Source of the DNA: Lachnospiraceae bacterium | GTDB lineage: Bacteria; Bacillota_A; Clostridia; Lachnospirales; Lachnospiraceae | NCBI GenBank assembly: GCA_009911175.1 | Contig: QXWX01000199.1 | Location: 1 to 5,222, forward strand | Direction: 5' to 3' | Length of the DNA stretch: 5,222 nt | In this document: one piece after another, positions 4,291 to 5,222 of the stretch | Layout of the letters: every line of letters starts with the position of its first letter | Numbering within the stretch: the stretch's first letter is position 1 | The notes under the pieces: model-generated | What the model saw: only the letters and a program-made list of their open reading frames with translations | The model's database searches: none | What the model was told of the DNA's origin: nothing | Made by a program: the position numbers and the translations under genes

Positions 4291-5190
4291 TCAGTCCTCT
4301 TCACCCTCATAGTATTTGAACGGCCACGGTCCGGAATAGTCCGCGCCTGCCGGGATGATCATATAGTGTGTGTTGATCTGGCCGTCCTGCAGATCGTGGA
4401 TCAGATACGCGGGATTTCCCAAAAAGAAACGGTCTCCGCCTCCTTTGAAATTGTCGGCGGCTTCTTCCGGTGTCACATCCGGCCCGGTCTTTGCCCGGAA
4501 ATCCACTTCCATCTGCATGGCAACAGGCGGGCAGGTTACAGCAGGAATGCCCTGCCATTGTGTAAAGATCCCGGTATGCATATGGCCGCAGCACAGCCGT
4601 ACATTGCGGTGGAGTCTTAAGATCTCCGCAAGCCGGTCCGCCTGTCCGAAGCCCTCATCCATGGCCGGAAGTCCGGTCACAAACGGCGGATGATGCGTAA
4701 ATACCAGAGCCGGCTTGTCCGGATATTCCACGATCTTTTTCTCCAGCCACTCCGCTACTTCATCCGTCAAACCACCGTAATGGCAGCCCGGAATGCTGGT
4801 ATCGATGACGATTACGCGGATCGGCTGATCATCGATGGTATAGCATATGTAAGGCTTGATATCATCCATAACAGGCGTTTCGGAATCAAACATCTCCAGA
4901 TAAAAATCACGCTTATCATGGTTGCCCGGAACGATATAGCAGGGGCGGGGGAGCTTCCTCAGGCCCTCACGCACGATCTCATAACCTTCCCTTGTACCGC
5001 CTTCCGACAGGTCTCCGGTCACGACAAAAAATTCCGGCAGCTCATACTCCTTTAATTTTAGAAAATATTCCACCGTCCGGTTCATGGCAGTGATCGTGTC
5101 CGCTTTTTGAAACGAAAGCTTCCCGTCGCCCCGCAAATGAAAATCTGAAGTATGAAAGCTTTGTAGGACTTGTAGAGTGCAAAAGGGCAT
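4291..5190 (-). CDS. Calcineurin-like metallophosphoesterase, GpdQ/CpdA class III phosphodiesterase type
   Basis: This cytoplasmic protein has 299 residues and no signal peptide. ATG 5188-5190 follows GGGGAGGGGG (5196-5205) by 5 nt. The five metallophosphoesterase blocks appear in order: DFH (D16, H18), GDLSEGG (D60), GNHD (N90, H91), THHPP (H166, H167) and CGHMH (H203, H205). These residues hold a two-metal centre. Spacing and the extra blocks VPGNHDKRD, DTSIPGCHYGGL and PPFVTGLPAMD fit the GpdQ/CpdA subgroup, which hydrolyses phosphodiesters such as glycerophosphodiesters or cyclic AMP. Length is close to GpdQ (about 270 residues), with a longer C-terminal part containing the GGGDRFFLGN loop. 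As first gene of the operon it may process what the adjacent transporter imports, or release phosphate from it. Substrate is inferred only at family level; cAMP versus glycerophosphodiester cannot be decided from sequence. Confidence 0.9.
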   Translation of the reverse strand: MPFCTLQVLQSFHTSDFHLRGDGKLSFQKADTITAMNRTVEYFLKLKEYELPEFFVVTGDLSEGGTREGYEIVREGLRKLPRPCYIVPGNHDKRDFYLEMFDSETPVMDDIKPYICYTIDDQPIRVIVIDTSIPGCHYGGLTDEVAEWLEKKIVEYPDKPALVFTHHPPFVTGLPAMDEGFGQADRLAEILRLHRNVRLCCGHMHTGIFTQWQGIPAVTCPPVAMQMEVDFRAKTGPDVTPEEAADNFKGGGDRFFLGNPAYLIHDLQDGQINTHYMIIPAGADYSGPWPFKYYEGEED

Positions 5191-5201
5191 AAAATCCCCC
5201 T

Positions 5202-5222
5202 CCCCATGAAAAGGGGCTTTTT
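5202..5222 (+). terminator. Weak terminator-like hairpin at the window edge
   Basis: CCCC (5202-5205) and GGGG (5213-5216) enclose a 7-base loop and are followed by C and at least five T on the plus strand. The stem is only 4 bp. It also overlaps the G-rich ribosome binding site of the phosphoesterase, read on the other strand, so in that transcript it could partly mask translation initiation. The sequence is cut by the window end. Confidence 0.3.

Noticed and set aside
4690..5055. Plus-strand ORF of 121 codons
   Set aside because: It is antisense to the phosphoesterase, whose metal-binding motifs are intact, and has no domain or ribosome binding site.

Overview
The window most likely comes from a low-to-mid GC Gram-positive anaerobe of the Clostridia, with a Lachnospiraceae-like gut bacterium as the best guess. 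This is an inference from the strong AGGAGG-type ribosome binding sites, a TipA-type MerR regulator, an SdpI-family membrane protein, a 6-phospho-beta-glucosidase remnant and a bacterial group II intron. No single marker proves it.

Layout. Positions 1-75 are the catalytic 3' end of a group II intron (domains V and VI); the rest of the intron lies to the left of the window. Next come a short open tail that may be the interrupted 3' exon (76-204), a small helical protein of unknown function (335-679, +), and a 165-bp stretch bounded by 31-bp imperfect inverted repeats (757-921). An SdpI-family membrane protein (927-1355, -) follows. The last about 67 codons of a GH1 6-phospho-beta-glucosidase survive at 1622-1828 (-), with a strong hairpin just beyond the stop. 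A second possible gene tail on the other strand ends at 1902.

The middle holds a complete TipA-like MerR regulator (2075-2812, +). It has a textbook MerR promoter, with a 19-bp spacer and a dyad operator, and a strong internal ribosome binding site that would release the C-terminal drug-binding domain as a separate short protein, as in Streptomyces tipA.

The right half is a leftward operon: a GpdQ/CpdA-like metallophosphoesterase (4291-5190), an MHS-type major facilitator transporter (2972-4273), and the N-terminal stub of a carboxymuconolactone-decarboxylase-like protein (2827-2951), broken off next to the end of the tipA gene. A plausible reading is that the operon imports and dephosphorylates or hydrolyses a small metabolite. 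The substrate is unknown.

The left 3 kb looks like a rearrangement zone: mobile intron, inverted repeats and gene tails or stubs meeting head to tail, with intact genes only where they have their own promoter or function. I see no complete novel multi-gene defence or mobile system. The most interesting points are the two-product tipA gene, the MHS transporter that lacks the usual acidic residues, and the inverted repeat whose arms both read as the same short C-terminus.
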